Part shown: piece after piece, positions 21,791-22,981 of the stretch | Numbering within the stretch: position 1 is the stretch's first letter | How the letters are laid out: every line of letters starts with the position of its first letter | NCBI RefSeq assembly: GCF_000003605.2 | Contig: NW_003138331.1 | Span: 142,389-165,369, forward strand | DNA length: 22,981 nt | Reading direction: 5' to 3' | Source of the DNA: Saccoglossus kowalevskii | Taxonomy: Eukaryota; Hemichordata; Enteropneusta; Harrimaniidae | The notes under the pieces: model-generated | Seen by the model: only the letters and a program-made list of their open reading frames with translations | What the model was told of the DNA's origin: nothing | Database searches by the model: none | Position numbers and translations under genes: made by a program

Positions 21791-22981
21791 CAGGTGTATT
21801 GTTGTGACAATCTTTGTGTTGTACTAAAAATGTACTTTAACGTGATAGCGAACTAGAGACAAAATAGAGAAAGTGGGATTCAAGCTTACAGCTATTTTCG
21901 TGTCGTCTGTCATTTAACGATGGCAAACAACTGAAGTCATTTCAGATTGGTTTGAGTAGTTAAACCATCTTGTGGGTATAATAATGTGTGGGATTTATTG
22001 CAAGTTACCGTCTTAGTAAGAGAGCAGTAATCACAAAATAAAATAAGTTGATATTAGGCCGATATATGTTCGACGAATGGACTCTTCACAATTGAATTCT
22101 ATCTATTGTTTTAAACTATCAATTAATTTAACAATCTTTGATTCAGCATAATTCAAATAAATATAGTATATTGTACCTTTGAGCATTTTGATTGACTCGT
22201 ACAATATTTATGTGCGCTCATTAGTTAAAAGCATTGGTATTTACTATTAATTATTTTTGTTTTTTTTGAAGCTATCATTAATATCTGTGCACAAATATAT
22301 CATTATAATGGTGAGATATTATTAGTTTATTGTTTATTCATTAAAATCAATGTAAATAAGACGAGAATATTTACATACATCCTTTTTTCGAAATTGTTCA
22401 GCCAGTCAATAGAATGAATAGAATGATACAGGTTTTAAAATAGCCCAATGGAATAATCCGATAACAAGACATAATCTGATCCTAGACATGTCCCCAACAA
22501 GCAATGTAAATATTAGACAGTGCCTAAGGATACATCATGGTTATTTATTAGCCTGACCGACATACACACAATGTATCATTTATTTTCTCTAAACTTAGCT
22601 TGTACGTTACATACAAATACGTTACGAATGTACTCTACGAATGAATACACTTCAAGGTTAAAAATAGACCTCATCGGGGCTAACTCAAAGACCTGGTCGA
22701 AAAAAGGAAAAAAAGATAATTCAAAATCACCAAAGGGCACTATGTTTACTATTATGGCAATGTTATATATATTGTCACAAGGCTTGTTTTCAGTTAATTA
22801 ATAATGGTAGCCAAATGAGGACCATAAGACCTTGCCTTGTGTTGTGGGTTCTTTACCCATTATTGGGGTGACCAGGTTTGGAAATGTACACAAATTCGAC
22901 ACACACGCTTGCAATGACAACACGAAGATATATAAACTTTCAACTCAATATTTAATAACACAACTATAAATAAAGGGGGAA
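21791..22981. other. Unassigned DNA at right end, with a weak motif-S-like stub
   Basis: AT-rich DNA without a supported gene. An ORF at 22520-22801 ends in SPKGTMFTIMAMLYILSQG, which faintly resembles the start of motif S in copy D (SPSTGMFTTFAALFLC). It lacks VYGF, motif III and VS, so I do not call it an exon. Confidence 0.35.

Noticed and set aside
1-22981. CRISPR array, tRNA, rRNA or operon-like layout
   Set aside because: No regular spaced repeats, tRNA-like folds or rRNA segments were noticed. Spliced genes and animal-type transposons point to a eukaryote.

Overview
The window looks like an AT-rich stretch of an invertebrate animal genome. Its genes are split by GT-AG introns, it carries microsatellites, and it holds decayed Tc1/mariner-like, Ty3/gypsy and Penelope-like elements. 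The exact phylum cannot be read from the sequence; a marine deuterostome or lophotrochozoan would fit. No prokaryotic, organellar or RNA-gene content was found.

The main content is a head-to-tail cluster, all on the + strand, of five copies of an alpha-2,8-sialyltransferase-like gene (CAZy GT29, ST8Sia type). ST8Sia enzymes are Golgi type II membrane proteins that move sialic acid from CMP-sialic acid onto sialylated glycans. The copies are: A, 248-1682, exon 1 lies off the left edge, damaged; B, 3486-5801, front half damaged; E, 8617-9934, a relic; C, 12625-15183, intact, 332 aa by my splice model; D, 17705-20769, intact, 330 aa. C and D each have four coding exons: a signal anchor, a short stem exon, an exon with sialylmotif L, and an exon with motifs S, III and VS. 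Every intron is phase 2.

The copies fall into two types. A, B and C are one type; D and E are the other. The order A, B, E, C, D, and a second match between the DNA after B (6480-6960) and after C (15415-15855), suggest that a two-gene block [C-type + D-type] was duplicated to give [B+E] and [C+D]. The matched flank contains a TATA-like box in C/D and a splice donor in both blocks. It may be the promoter and untranslated first exon of the D-type gene.

Region by region: 1-1682 copy A; 1683-3485 flank with a Tc1-like transposase relic on the - strand (2456-3023); 3486-5801 copy B; 5802-8616 duplicated flank, then a Ty3/gypsy relic (7433-8147); 8617-9934 relic E; 9935-12624 mostly unassigned, with a 38-nt-arm inverted repeat near 11.7 kb; 12625-15183 copy C, with hairpins and a long AAT microsatellite in its last intron; 15184-17704 flank and presumed 5' intron of D; 17705-20769 copy D; 20770-22981 a Penelope-like relic and unassigned DNA.

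Only C and D look able to make whole enzymes. All calls come from reading the sequence and from remembered family motifs; no searches were run.
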